In this document: positions 1 to 9,027 of the stretch, piece after piece | Layout: each line of letters opens with the position of its first letter | Numbering within the stretch: the stretch's first letter is position 1 | DNA from: Sphingomonas immobilis | GTDB taxonomy: Bacteria; Pseudomonadota; Alphaproteobacteria; Sphingomonadales; Sphingomonadaceae | Direction of reading: 5' to 3' | NCBI RefSeq assembly: GCF_030580995.1 | Contig: NZ_JAUQSZ010000018.1 | Span: forward strand, 1 to 64,000 | Length of the DNA stretch: 64,000 nucleotides | Made by a program: the position numbers and the translations under genes | Notes under the pieces: model-generated | What the model saw: the letters and a program-made list of their open reading frames with translations, nothing else | Databases searched by the model: none | Told to the model about the DNA's origin: nothing

Positions 1-2750
1 ACGCCGCCATCAACGAACGACATGCCGGCCGAGAGCCAGGTCGTCACCGCGCCATCGGCATTGCGCCAGAGAATGTCCGTCTTGCCATCACCATTGAAAT
101 CGCCCGTCCCGGCGACCGACCAACTGGTGCCCATCGGCCGCATGACGCTGTTGTCGGTGAACGCAGTCCCGTTCGACATCCAGGTGGCGACCGTGCCGCC
201 GCTGTTGCGCCAGATGATATCGGCCTTGCCGTCGCCGTTGAAATCGCCCGTCCCGACGATCTGCCAGTCGTTGCCGATTTGCCGCGAGAATGCGGAATTG
301 TCGGAGAAGCCGGTGCCGTTCGACAGCCAGTCGATCACCTGACCGTTCGCGTTGCGCCAGAGGATATCGTCCCTGCCATCGCCGTTGAAGTCGGCGATGC
401 CGGCCACTTTCCAATCGGTCGAAAGCGAACGGATCGAGGCGGGATTCTCGGCAAAGCCGGTGCCGGTCGATAGCCAGTCGCTGATCTGCCCGGACTGCTG
501 CCGCCACAGGATATCGGCTTTGCCATCACCGTTGAAATCACCCGAGCCGATGATGCTGAAGTCACTCGTGACGTTGCGCAGATACGTGGAGGCGGCCAGC
601 GACGTCCCGTTGGAGAGCAGCATGCTCACGTCGCCATTGGCGTTGCGCATCAGGACATCGGCGCGGCCGTCGCCGTTGAAATCGTACGGCATCGCAGACG
701 TGGGTATGCCAACCTTGCCCTGATCGGCCGCGACCTTGCCAGTCACCGCCGACGATTGCGACGGGACGCTAGCCGTGAAGGTATAGCCGTCGGTCGTGAC
801 CTTGAGGTTATCGTTGGAGATGCCTTTGAGGGTGATGGTATCGCCGGTTGCGAAGCTGATCTGGAGGTCGTTGCCGGTGTTGGTGAGCGTGGGTTTGTAT
901 CCGGCGTCGAGATACGCGGCGATGTCGAGGATGTCGGCCTCACCGCCCGCACCGAAGTCGGTGATCGTGTCGTGGCCCGCGCCCAGCCCCACCTTGAACA
1001 CGTCCACCCCGCTGCCGCCGGTGAACGTGTCGTCGAACCGACCGCCGATCAGCACGTCGTTGCCCGCCGTGCCCGTCAGCACGTGCGTCCCGGTGTCGGC
1101 CACCACATTGTAGTTCGTCGCGTTGAGCTTGTACGTGCCCGTGCCGCCGTCGGCAGCCTCCACCACCACATAATAGGTGCCCGTCGCCGGCACCGTGAAC
1201 CGCACCAGCGCATCGTTGCCCGAGCCGCTGTTGTCGTCGCTCGCCACCAGATTGCCGGCGGCGTCGTAGATGCTGATCCTGCCGTCCGCCAGCGTCCCCT
1301 GCCCCGAGCCCAGCCCGTTCAGCGTGATCCGCGTGTCGGCACCCTTGGCCAGGTCGATCGTGAAGTAATCCTTGTCGCCCGCCTTGCCGACCACGTCCGC
1401 CGCCTGGCCCCACAGCTGGAACGCATGGCTCGCCTGGTCGCCGCCCGACTGGTTGATGAACGAAAGCCCCGGCGCATAGCCCGTCGCCGTCGCCACCAGA
1501 CCTTCGGCCTGCGCACCCTTCACCAGGATCGTCTCGCCGCTTGCAAAGCCGATCCGCACGTCGTCGCCAACATTGGTCAGCGTCGGCTTCAGGCCCGCGG
1601 TCAGATACTCCGATATGTCGATCGCGTCCTTGTCGCCGTTCGCGCCGAAGTCGGTGATCACGTCCTTGCCGCTGCCGCGCGCGAACACGAACGTGTCGTT
1701 GCCCGCACCCCCGGTCAGCGTGTCGTTGCCCGCACCGCCGATCAGGATATCGTTGCCGCCCTTGCCGTCGAGCACGTTGTCGCCCGCATTGCCGGTCAGC
1801 GTGTTGGCAAGATCGTTGCCCGTCCCCAGCGCGTTCGCCGCCCCGCTCAGCGTCAGCGTCAGCGCCTTTGCCGACAGCACCGCATCGACCGCACTCGACA
1901 CGTTCAGCGCCGCCGCGCCGAACAGCGCCTTGAACGTATCCCCGGTCGCCCCGTACTGGCCGTTGTCGAGCTGACCCGCGAATGCCGAGTTGACGTCCCA
2001 GTACAGCTCGTACGCCACGTCGTGGCTGTCGAACCACTGTTTCACCAAGGTGACGAACGCGCTCGCATTCTCGGAGTTGACCCCCCACTCGCTGTACGCC
2101 GACTGCTTGCCGTGCGCCGCCGCGAAGGTCTCCAGCCACTGCAGGCCGTATTTGGTGTTCTTGTAATAGTTGAACGCCTGGACCGGATCCTTGATGCTCC
2201 AGCTCTGCTTGCTGTCCCAGTAGAAATCCATGCCGATATAATCGACGTACTTGTCGCCCGGATACGCCGTCGCCGGGTCCATCGTCCCGCCCACGTTGAC
2301 GTTCCACTCGAACTTGAAATTGCCCGATACCGAGCGGAACGCATCGACGAACTGCCGGTAGGCCGCTGCATAGCTCGCCGGATCACTGGTCGCCGACCAC
2401 GGCATCCAGCTCGCGTTGAACTCCTCGCCCACCCGCACGATGATGTCGCTGCCCGTCCCATACGCCGCCACCAGCTTCTGCGCCGCCTGCACGTAGTAAC
2501 TGTTGTACTTGCCCGCCGCCGCATCCTGCAGCGTCCCCCCGTTCGCAAACATCGGGATCGTCCACCGCAACGCAGACGTCGCCGCAACCGACTTCATGTT
2601 GCCGATCTGCCACCCGATGCTGCTCACCCAGTCCGACCAGCTCGCCCGACCCGTGTTCGCCGCAACAATGTCCACACCCGCACCAAGCCACGCAGACGCA
2701 CGACCCACCGCACTCGCATCGTTCCCTACATGAAATCCGTAAAGCGTCAC
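1..2750 (-). CDS. GH26-like hydrolase with RTX repeats and FG-GAP tail (3' end beyond the window)
   Basis: Predicted secreted glycanase. The minus-strand frame is open from a GTG at 2750 to the left window edge (about 916 codons), so the C-terminus is missing. The GTG is preceded by GAGGTGGG and an in-frame TAA lies just upstream, which fixes the start. Order of parts: GH26-like domain (about 1-300; candidate acid/base Glu110 in VGEEFN, candidate nucleophile Glu221 in YSEWG, YPGDKYVDYIGMD between them); RTX nonapeptides such as GGAGNDTLTG (about 320-400); a PPC-like beta domain (about 450-570); more RTX-type sequence; then from about residue 650 at least five FG-GAP/VCBS repeats built on DFNGDGKADILWRN. 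Residues 2-650 are encoded by DNA identical to the gene at 19104. No N-terminal signal peptide is seen, which fits export by the type I system at 40968-44119. Confidence 0.85.
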   Translation of the reverse strand, partial: MTLYGFHVGNDASAVGRASAWLGAGVDIVAANTGRASWSDWVSSIGWQIGNMKSVAATSALRWTIPMFANGGTLQDAAAGKYNSYYVQAAQKLVAAYGTGSDIIVRVGEEFNASWMPWSATSDPASYAAAYRQFVDAFRSVSGNFKFEWNVNVGGTMDPATAYPGDKYVDYIGMDFYWDSKQSWSIKDPVQAFNYYKNTKYGLQWLETFAAAHGKQSAYSEWGVNSENASAFVTLVKQWFDSHDVAYELYWDVNSAFAGQLDNGQYGATGDTFKALFGAAALNVSSAVDAVLSAKALTLTLSGAANALGTGNDLANTLTGNAGDNVLDGKGGNDILIGGAGNDTLTGGAGNDTFVFARGSGKDVITDFGANGDKDAIDISEYLTAGLKPTLTNVGDDVRIGFASGETILVKGAQAEGLVATATGYAPGLSFINQSGGDQASHAFQLWGQAADVVGKAGDKDYFTIDLAKGADTRITLNGLGSGQGTLADGRISIYDAAGNLVASDDNSGSGNDALVRFTVPATGTYYVVVEAADGGTGTYKLNATNYNVVADTGTHVLTGTAGNDVLIGGRFDDTFTGGSGVDVFKVGLGAGHDTITDFGAGGEADILDIAAYLDAGYKPTLTNTGNDLQISFATGDTITLKGISNDNLKVTTDGYTFTASVPSQSSAVTGKVAADQGKVGIPTSAMPYDFNGDGRADVLMRNANGDVSMLLSNGTSLAASTYLRNVTSDFSIIGSGDFNGDGKADILWRQQSGQISDWLSTGTGFAENPASIRSLSTDWKVAGIADFNGDGRDDILWRNANGQVIDWLSNGTGFSDNSAFSRQIGNDWQIVGTGDFNGDGKADIIWRNSGGTVATWMSNGTAFTDNSVMRPMGTSWSVAGTGDFNGDGKTDILWRNADGAVTTWLSAGMSFVDGG
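800..2745. repeat. 1,946-bp direct repeat, copy A
   Basis: This segment matches 19832-21777 base for base at a constant offset of 19,032; translations in several frames agree throughout. It spans the GH26 domain, first RTX block, PPC-like domain and second RTX block. It begins inside codon 3 and ends just after the NDNL sequence near residue 650. Flanks differ on both sides. No inverted repeats or transposase border it. Confidence 0.95.
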
Positions 2751-3139
2751 TGACCCACCTCGATCGTCTTATCGAGAGCGTATCTACGCAGCAGGTCTTA
2801 AAGTGTGTTCAGTGTTAATAGTTAATTAGCATGTACTCATGGTAGTTAATGTATCGTTTTACATACTCTTGAGACAGTATAACTATCATTTCAATGTCGA
2901 AATAATCAAAGTTTATCTGAAATATCGACATGATTTAACGTGATTAATGAAATCATTATTCAAACAACGCATATAAATCCCGATAGTAAGCGCGGTGCAT
3001 TTCGGTGGCAACGTCATCGTCCCGCTTTCGGCGTGAAATTTCGCCGACGAGCGATTGCGGCGGCGACGCCTTTCGCATACGCACAACGTGCCCGGCTTAC
3101 GGCGTCTTTACGGGCCGCGCGCAACATCCGGGGGCTGAA
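2751..3139. other. AT-rich divergent intergenic region
   Basis: This is about 390 bp between the GH26-RTX gene (leftward) and the methyltransferase (rightward). Positions 2800-2990 are far more AT-rich than the surroundings. It contains the conserved element at 2846-2867 and presumably promoters for both neighbours. No convincing small gene is seen. Confidence 0.6.
2846..2867 (-). promoter_or_regulatory. Conserved upstream element shared by two GH26-RTX genes
   Basis: Plus strand reads TTAATGTATCG followed by GTTTTACATACT (sharing the G). A 22-bp match with three differences lies at 21879-21900. Both sit about 106-110 bp upstream of the start codon of a GH26-RTX gene although the rest of the leaders differ. 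A promoter or operator role is inferred. Confidence 0.45.
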
Positions 3140-4051
3140 GTGGTCGCAGTACGCAAAGCCAGGGTGAACTGGATCGCCAAGGCGGTCGCTTTCAATCTTT
3201 TCGATAAAATGCCGGCAGGCCAAAAGGTCTATTACCTTTTCCAGCGCTACGTCACCAAATCCTATCCGCGCCCGCTCTCTCCCACGATCGAGAGCGCGGA
3301 AGTCCAGATCAGCCACGCGCAGACGATCGTCGCCACGCGCAGCGACGTGGGAACGCTGACTCTGCTGGAATTCGGCGCGGGGTGGGATCTCTACGCGAAC
3401 ATGGTCTATTATTGCTACGGCCTCAATCACCAGATCGCGATCGACGTGCGCCGCTGGGCGCGCGCGGAAACGATCAACGCGGTGATCGCGCATCTGCAGA
3501 AAGATCCGCCCCCCGGCTGTATTCGCGTGCCGGAAGCGCCAGTCAGCGACACTACTCTCGATGCCGATCTGGAACGCCTCTACGGCATCCGCTACCTTGC
3601 GCCGTTCGACGGCCGGGCGACCGGGCTCACGGCAGGATCGGTGGACGTCGTCACCACAACGAGCGTGTTCGAGCATGTGCCGGAGCCGATCTGCGACGCT
3701 ATCTTCGCCGAATGCCGCAGGGTGATCGCGCCAGACGGCATGATGCGCCACACGATCGACTATTCGGATCACTACGCGCACGCCGACCCGTCAATCACGT
3801 CGTACAATTACGTCCGCTTCGGTAGGCGCACCTGGACCCTCCTCAACCCAGGCATCCATTACCAGAACCGGCTGCGCACGCCCGATTTCATCCGGCTGTT
3901 CGAAAAGAACAGCTTTCGGATCGTAGCATGCGACGAATGGACCGGCGACGCTCAGGAGTTCGATCGCGTATCCGTCCACCAGGATTTCGCGCATTATGGC
4001 AGCGACACGCTCCGCGTACTCGGCGCGCACTTCCTGCTTCAGCCGATCTGA
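3140..4051 (+). CDS. Class I SAM-dependent methyltransferase
   Basis: Likely methylates a sugar or lipid-linked intermediate; the acceptor is unknown. Motif I appears as LLEFGAGWD and the later strand as VDVVTTTSVFEHVPEP, both typical of the Rossmann-fold methyltransferase family. The C-terminal half is rich in aromatic residues. The frame is open further upstream (ATG at 3005), but that extension is low-complexity and lies in the promoter region. The GTG at 3140 follows GGGGG at a good spacing; a GTG at 3164 (reading MNWIAKAVAF) is a reasonable alternative. It is the first rightward gene of the EPS locus and faces away from the GH26-RTX gene. Confidence 0.75.
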   Translation: MVAVRKARVNWIAKAVAFNLFDKMPAGQKVYYLFQRYVTKSYPRPLSPTIESAEVQISHAQTIVATRSDVGTLTLLEFGAGWDLYANMVYYCYGLNHQIAIDVRRWARAETINAVIAHLQKDPPPGCIRVPEAPVSDTTLDADLERLYGIRYLAPFDGRATGLTAGSVDVVTTTSVFEHVPEPICDAIFAECRRVIAPDGMMRHTIDYSDHYAHADPSITSYNYVRFGRRTWTLLNPGIHYQNRLRTPDFIRLFEKNSFRIVACDEWTGDAQEFDRVSVHQDFAHYGSDTLRVLGAHFLLQPI

Positions 4052-4159
4052 CACTCGGGGCCGCCCGAACAGTGATTGCCGCACCGCACAAGATCATGTT
4101 AGCGCCTGTATTCGTGTTCGGCGAACGAAGGGCCGGGCGATGATTCTGGGACGCGCGCA

Positions 4160-4525
4160 ATGAAGTTCGCCAGATTCTATGCGGCGTTGATGGGCCTCGC
4201 CAGTGTCGCGGTCACGGTTCTGGTCTGGCCCGTAAGCCCGCCAGCGGCGATCGTGCCGCTTGCGGCGGCGCTTGGCATCATCGTTCTTGCCGCCCTGCCG
4301 GCGCGTCGCCGCAACGGTCGCAAACGGCTGGTGCGCGGCTTTCCGATATTTTCGGGCGCGATGGGCGTTTCCGCCGTCATCGCCGCCATTATGACATTGA
4401 TGCCGGCACCCCCGATTCTGTTCGTGGCGATCGCCGCGCTGGCGCTGTTCGGCTGGAAGCTCGCGGATCACCGCGCGCGGCAGCTGTCGATCAAGCTCCT
4501 CATGTTCGAGTATGTCAGGAATTGA
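4160..4525 (+). CDS. Small integral membrane protein, unknown function
   Basis: A 121-residue protein with about four hydrophobic segments (roughly 8-26, 29-48, 65-83, 85-102) and a basic RRRNGRKR loop after the second. No family is recognised. Its stop codon overlaps the TTG start of the next gene, so the two are probably co-translated. Opposite-strand frames here look like shadows because this frame has the clean membrane-protein pattern. Confidence 0.55.
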   Translation: MKFARFYAALMGLASVAVTVLVWPVSPPAAIVPLAAALGIIVLAALPARRRNGRKRLVRGFPIFSGAMGVSAVIAAIMTLMPAPPILFVAIAALALFGWKLADHRARQLSIKLLMFEYVRN

Positions 4526-5151
4526 CCAGGCCGCGCCGCATCGTCCTGCCGCTGTCCGTCATCCTGTTGTCGCTCGCCGCGCTCGGTTGCGGGATCGTGG
4601 CGAGGAACGAGATCGCGCTCGCCGCGCTGATGCGCGCATCGGTGCCGGACAAGAACGGCGTTCCCAATCCCGACGCCCTCGGCGCGACGCTGGCGGGTGC
4701 GGATGCCTGTTCGTCGCCATGTTCTGCGCGCTACGAGCTGGCGATCGCGCGCGGCTATGCGGCGCTTGCCGACGGCGATACGCAGATGCGGATGGCGAAG
4801 GCCGGGTTGATCCACGCACGCCGGGCGATCGCCGCGCGGCCCGCCTGGGGCGAGGCGGAGGTGTTGCGCGCCTATCTCGCCGATACCGCCGGAGATGCGG
4901 GCGAGGCACGGCGCGCGCTCGCGGACAGCTACGTTCAGCCCTATCTGCGTCGATCCGCGTTGTGGCGGATCGGTTACGCAGCGCGCGACTGGGCGGCGCT
5001 CGATCCCGCCGTGCGCGAGGCAGTGCTGCGCGAGGCAGTCTGGTATGGCACGATCGAGCATGCCGACCGCCGGGCGGTGGAGAAGATATTGGGCGACAGC
5101 GCCGCCGCCGCGCGCTTCCAGCGGCTCATGCCGGCTGATCCCGAACCGTAA
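4522..5151 (+). CDS. Membrane-anchored TPR-like protein, unknown function
   Basis: A 209-residue protein with one N-terminal membrane segment (about 7-27) and an Ala-rich helical remainder containing TPR-like helix pairs, including a segment around ARRAIAARPAWGEAEVL. The TTG start at 4522 overlaps the TGA of the preceding gene and has AGGAA just upstream. Two cysteines (in DACSSPCS) could form a periplasmic disulfide. It converges on and overlaps the O-antigen ligase-like gene by 26 bp. A scaffolding role in polymer assembly is only a guess. Confidence 0.6.
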   Translation: MTRPRRIVLPLSVILLSLAALGCGIVARNEIALAALMRASVPDKNGVPNPDALGATLAGADACSSPCSARYELAIARGYAALADGDTQMRMAKAGLIHARRAIAARPAWGEAEVLRAYLADTAGDAGEARRALADSYVQPYLRRSALWRIGYAARDWAALDPAVREAVLREAVWYGTIEHADRRAVEKILGDSAAAARFQRLMPADPEP

Positions 5152-6478
5152 GCAGCGTCCGCTCCGCGCGACCGAGCACCAGCCCCAACATCGTCGCGGA
5201 CATGGCGGCAACAGCCGGAAAGCTCAGCGCGATATCGATCATCGCGCACAGCAGGATCGCGGCGAGCGCGGTTACGAAGCTGGTGGTGATGGCATCGCCC
5301 GGCCCGCGCCGGGCAGCGCGGGCGACACGCCACAGGACGTACGCCACCGCAAGCGAGATCAGCGCAACATAGGGCCAACCACCCTCGATCGCCGCCTCGA
5401 CCAGCGCATTGTGCGCCGCGCCGAAGCTCCACACGACGGGTGCGCTCTGCGGATCGAGCGATGCGAGATGCGCCGCCTCGAACGCACCCAGTCCGTAGCC
5501 GAACCACGGCGACGTCGTCGCCAAACCGGCGAAATGCGGAATCGCGAACATCCGCAGATCGAGATCGGTCGACGCGGTGCGAAAGCGCGTGAACACCGGC
5601 TCGCCGAAGATCAGCAGTAGCGCCACAACCGCCACGCCCAACGCCAGCATCGGTATCAAGGGATTGCGGTTATGCGACCGCAACAGATCGCGCGCCGCAC
5701 CTGCCAGGCTGATCAACGTCGCCGCCATCAACACGACCAGCACGAAGCGCGATCCCGTCATCGCGCAGGCCGCCGTCGCCATCGCCGCCGCGAACGCGAC
5801 GACGACGGTATAGCTGATGTGCAGCGTCGTTCGCGCGCGTGACCGCGGCTTCAGCAAGACACGTAGCCGCCCCCATGCGACGATGGCGATCACGGCGAAA
5901 ACGCAGGCTGCGACGTTCGCGTTAAACATCGTGCCGCTGAAGCGCGGCCGCCAGTCCGCCCGCGCAATGCCCCATACCGCGCCTGGATTTTCCTGCAGCA
6001 TCCACAGCGACAACAGCACGTAGGCAAGCCCGAACACGACGAACAGATCGCAGAAGCGCCGCGTCGCGCCGACACCTGACCCGATCGCGACGCCGATCAC
6101 GACGCAGGCGACGAACCCAACGAATTTCGCAAGCTCGAGCGGCAGCAGGTCCGGCGCCGGACGCGGAACCGCCGACCCCGCCAGCCCGGTCGCGGGGAGA
6201 GCCGCCCACAGCATCGCCAGCAGCAAAAGGCCGACGCAGGGCAGCGCCCGCACCAGGATCGATTCGGCAGGTCGCATCAGCAGCAGCACGACCGGTGCCA
6301 GCACGGCGGCGGCGGCGGCGGCGCACGCGGCGAGCGCCGCCGAATCTCCACCGAGCGCGAGCATCTGCGCATATAGCAGCGCCACCGCGATCAGCACCGC
6401 CGCGGAACCGGCAAGCGGCAAGCGGCGGCGGCGAATTTCATAGTCGTATAGCGGGCTGCCGCCAAATTGCCTCGCCAT
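5126..6478 (-). CDS. O-antigen ligase / Wzy_C-family polymerase
   Basis: Polytopic inner-membrane protein of about 450 residues with roughly 12 transmembrane segments and a large periplasmic loop. The loop and flanks read TTSPWFGYGLGAFE and GAAHNALVEAAIEGGW, which match the Wzy_C/WaaL pattern of a GxG motif followed by HN. Such proteins join undecaprenyl-linked glycans to each other or to an acceptor. The ATG at 6478 (MARQFGGSPL) is chosen because AGGGGA lies upstream; the frame is open to a TTG at 6547. With the polymerase-like protein at 21950 there are two candidates for polymerisation; which one acts on the EPS is not decided by sequence. Confidence 0.8.
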   Translation of the reverse strand: MARQFGGSPLYDYEIRRRRLPLAGSAAVLIAVALLYAQMLALGGDSAALAACAAAAAAVLAPVVLLLMRPAESILVRALPCVGLLLLAMLWAALPATGLAGSAVPRPAPDLLPLELAKFVGFVACVVIGVAIGSGVGATRRFCDLFVVFGLAYVLLSLWMLQENPGAVWGIARADWRPRFSGTMFNANVAACVFAVIAIVAWGRLRVLLKPRSRARTTLHISYTVVVAFAAAMATAACAMTGSRFVLVVLMAATLISLAGAARDLLRSHNRNPLIPMLALGVAVVALLLIFGEPVFTRFRTASTDLDLRMFAIPHFAGLATTSPWFGYGLGAFEAAHLASLDPQSAPVVWSFGAAHNALVEAAIEGGWPYVALISLAVAYVLWRVARAARRGPGDAITTSFVTALAAILLCAMIDIALSFPAVAAMSATMLGLVLGRAERTLLTVRDQPA

Positions 6479-6671
6479 CGTCTCATCCCCTGCACGCATC
6501 TGCGCGGCGTCCCGATTCAGCACACGCCATGATGGTTGAGCAAGCAATCTCGCTTCCGCACAATGTAGAGAATGCGATGATCGATGGCTAAGTGGCGGGC
6601 GTGACGATATTAGGTCGCCAACGCGCGCGCCAAATGCTAGCTGCGTTGCAGCAAGGCAATGGGGATGTGCC

Positions 6672-7796
6672 GTGGTTTTCTTGATGCTGGGTTTGATCAG
6701 CGTATTGCTGTTCCTGCATCCTTACGTGACGTATCCCCTGTCGCTGCGTTTGTTCCGTTCCGTACCTATCCGGTTCGGTGATCGGAACGACCTGCCGACG
6801 GCGACGCTCGTCTTTTCCGCGTTCAACGAGGAAGCGAGCATGCCGGAGAAGATCGCCAACCTGCGCGCCATCCGCGAGGTTGTGCCGAACATCCAGTTCA
6901 AGGCCTATGTCGATCTCAGCACGGACCGCACGCTGGAGCTGCTGCAGGCCAACAGCGATCTGATCGACGTACACGCCGCACCTGAGCGCACCGGCAAGGC
7001 GCTGGGAATGCGCCGGCTGGTCGCACATTCGGATACGGAGGTGATGATCTTCACCGACGCCAACGTGATTCTCGACCCCGCGACCGTGCCGAACCTGTTG
7101 CGCTATTTCTCCGATCCGGCGGTGGGCGGAGTGTGCGGCACTCTGGTCTACGTCAACCCGGGCGAGAGCGCGACCGCCGAGGTCAACTCACTCTATTGGC
7201 GGCTAGAGGAATATATCAAGAAGAACGAGGCGCGTTCGGGATCGACGATGGGTGCCGACGGATCGATCTTCGCGACGCGCCGCGCGTATTATCCAGAAGT
7301 GCCCGCTCATCTGCTCGACGATTTCATCGTATCCATGTCGATCGTCTTTGCCGGCTTGCGTTTGGTCAGCGCGCCTGACGTATTGGCGTATGAGAAACTG
7401 GCCGAGAAAAGCTCCGATGAATTCCGCCGCAAACGCCGCATCGCCTGCCGCGCCTATTCGAGTCACCGGCACCTCAAGCCGCAGTTGCTGCGCATGGCAC
7501 CGATCAACGGCTACAAATATGTCAGCCACCGGCTGATACGTTGGTACGGGGCTGCGCTGGCGGCGCTCAGCGGGCTGTTTCTCGTTCTGGCGACGCTGCA
7601 ACTCGCAGGCCCGATCTGGGCTACGGCACTTGCGATTCTCGGCGTCGGAGCAGCGGGATTGCTGATCTATGGCGGCTTCGGCCCTCTGTCCAAAATGTCC
7701 GAAATGGGACGAGCCATCTGGGCAACCATGCTCGGCGTTATGGACGCGTGGCGCGGGAAACGGTATCAGACCTGGCAGCCTGTCCAGACTAGGTAG
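6672..7796 (+). CDS. Family 2 glycosyltransferase with membrane segments
   Basis: Processive-type GT2 of 374 residues. An N-terminal membrane helix (about 1-20) precedes the GT-A core: LVFSAFNEEASMPEKI, YVDLSTDRT, then the metal-binding FTDANVIL, a LYWRLEEYIKKNE acceptor region, LLDDFIVSM and RRKRRIACR. Two or three C-terminal helices follow (about 285-345). It probably works at the cytoplasmic membrane on a lipid-linked glycan. The GTG start follows GGGGA. It is a tandem paralogue of the next gene and divergent from the ligase-like gene. Confidence 0.85.
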   Translation: MVFLMLGLISVLLFLHPYVTYPLSLRLFRSVPIRFGDRNDLPTATLVFSAFNEEASMPEKIANLRAIREVVPNIQFKAYVDLSTDRTLELLQANSDLIDVHAAPERTGKALGMRRLVAHSDTEVMIFTDANVILDPATVPNLLRYFSDPAVGGVCGTLVYVNPGESATAEVNSLYWRLEEYIKKNEARSGSTMGADGSIFATRRAYYPEVPAHLLDDFIVSMSIVFAGLRLVSAPDVLAYEKLAEKSSDEFRRKRRIACRAYSSHRHLKPQLLRMAPINGYKYVSHRLIRWYGAALAALSGLFLVLATLQLAGPIWATALAILGVGAAGLLIYGGFGPLSKMSEMGRAIWATMLGVMDAWRGKRYQTWQPVQTR

Positions 7797-7863
7797 TGTT
7801 CCGTACTTGCCTCGGAAGGACAAAAGCCATTTCGCTGGCTGCGTGTAGTAAGGGGTCGAGGCG

Positions 7864-9021
7864 TTGGTTTGGTTGGGGACGCTGCTCGTATCGCTGATAC
7901 TCTTCGCATTCGCGGCGCATCCGTTTTTCACCTATCCGCTATCGTTGTTCTTCATCGGCACGAAGAACCGCCCCGTCGCAGCCTCCGATCCTACATTCCG
8001 GCCGACGCTGGCACTGTGCATGTCGGTGTTCAACGAATCCCGCGTTATCGTCACCAAGATCGAGAACATGCTGGTCATGGCCGAACGCTACGGCCCGGCC
8101 ACGATCCACGTCTATGTCGATGGCGCGACCGACGATACGCCTGAGCTGCTGCGCGCTTACGCCGACCGGATCGATCTGGTCGTCTCGAACGAGCGCAAGG
8201 GCAAGACCGCCGGGCTCAATGTGCTGGTCCCGCGTTGCGAAAGCGAACTGATCGCCTTTACCGACGGCAACGTCATCACGCCCGCGACCGGGCTGGTCGA
8301 TCTGGCGGCCCATTTCCTCGACAAGAGCGTCGGCTGCGTCACCGCCAAGCTGGTCTACACCAACGAGGACGAATCGCCGACCAGCGCGGCGGGCTCGCTC
8401 TACTGGCGGCTCGAGGAAGCGCTGAAGCGCGTCGAGAGTGCGACCGTGGGCGTGATGGGCGTCGACGGGGCATTCTTCATGGTTCGCCGCGCGCTGTACC
8501 AGCCGGCGCCGTCGCATCTGATCGACGATCTTTACGTCTCGCTCATGATCCTCGCCGCCGGCCACCGTGTCGTCACCGCGGAGGAAGTGATCGTGCGTGA
8601 GCGCAGCGCGGTCTATTGGCGCGAGGAATATCGCCGCAAGCGCCGTATCGCTTGTCAGGCCTGGAACGTCCACCGCACCTTGTGGCCTGTCCTGCGGAAG
8701 ATGCCGCCGATGATGCGCTATGCCTATGTGTCGCACCGGCTGATCAAGTGGCTGTCGCCGTTCCTGCTAGCGCTGTCGGGCATCGCCTTTGCGGCGGCAA
8801 TGGTCACGCGCTTCGGCTGGGGGAACAGCCTCGTCGTCCTGCTCGTGCTGTCGGCCCTGTTCGCGATCGGCGTGTTGCTGCGCCTGAAGCCTGTTACGAT
8901 CGCCCTCAGCGCGATCACCAGCTTGGCGGGCGTCGCGGCCGGCGTTCTCGAAGCGACCTTCTCGCGCCACACCTACACCGTATGGGCGCCCGCCGCCTCG
9001 ATCCGCCAGACCGCGGACTGA
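7864..9021 (+). CDS. Family 2 glycosyltransferase, tandem paralogue
   Basis: A 385-residue paralogue of the upstream gene with the same layout: N-terminal helix, LCMSVFNESR, VYVDGATDDTPEL, FTDGNVITP (Asn in place of the usual Asp-Ala pair), LYWRLEEALKRVE, LIDDLYVSL, RRKRRIACQ, and C-terminal membrane helices. The TTG start at 7864 follows GGGGTCGAGG. The pair probably adds two successive residues of the repeat unit; the sugars are not predictable. It converges with the alkaline-phosphatase-like gene, ending 6 bp short of it. Confidence 0.85.
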   Translation: MVWLGTLLVSLILFAFAAHPFFTYPLSLFFIGTKNRPVAASDPTFRPTLALCMSVFNESRVIVTKIENMLVMAERYGPATIHVYVDGATDDTPELLRAYADRIDLVVSNERKGKTAGLNVLVPRCESELIAFTDGNVITPATGLVDLAAHFLDKSVGCVTAKLVYTNEDESPTSAAGSLYWRLEEALKRVESATVGVMGVDGAFFMVRRALYQPAPSHLIDDLYVSLMILAAGHRVVTAEEVIVRERSAVYWREEYRRKRRIACQAWNVHRTLWPVLRKMPPMMRYAYVSHRLIKWLSPFLLALSGIAFAAAMVTRFGWGNSLVVLLVLSALFAIGVLLRLKPVTIALSAITSLAGVAAGVLEATFSRHTYTVWAPAASIRQTAD

Positions 9022-9027
9022 GGCGCG

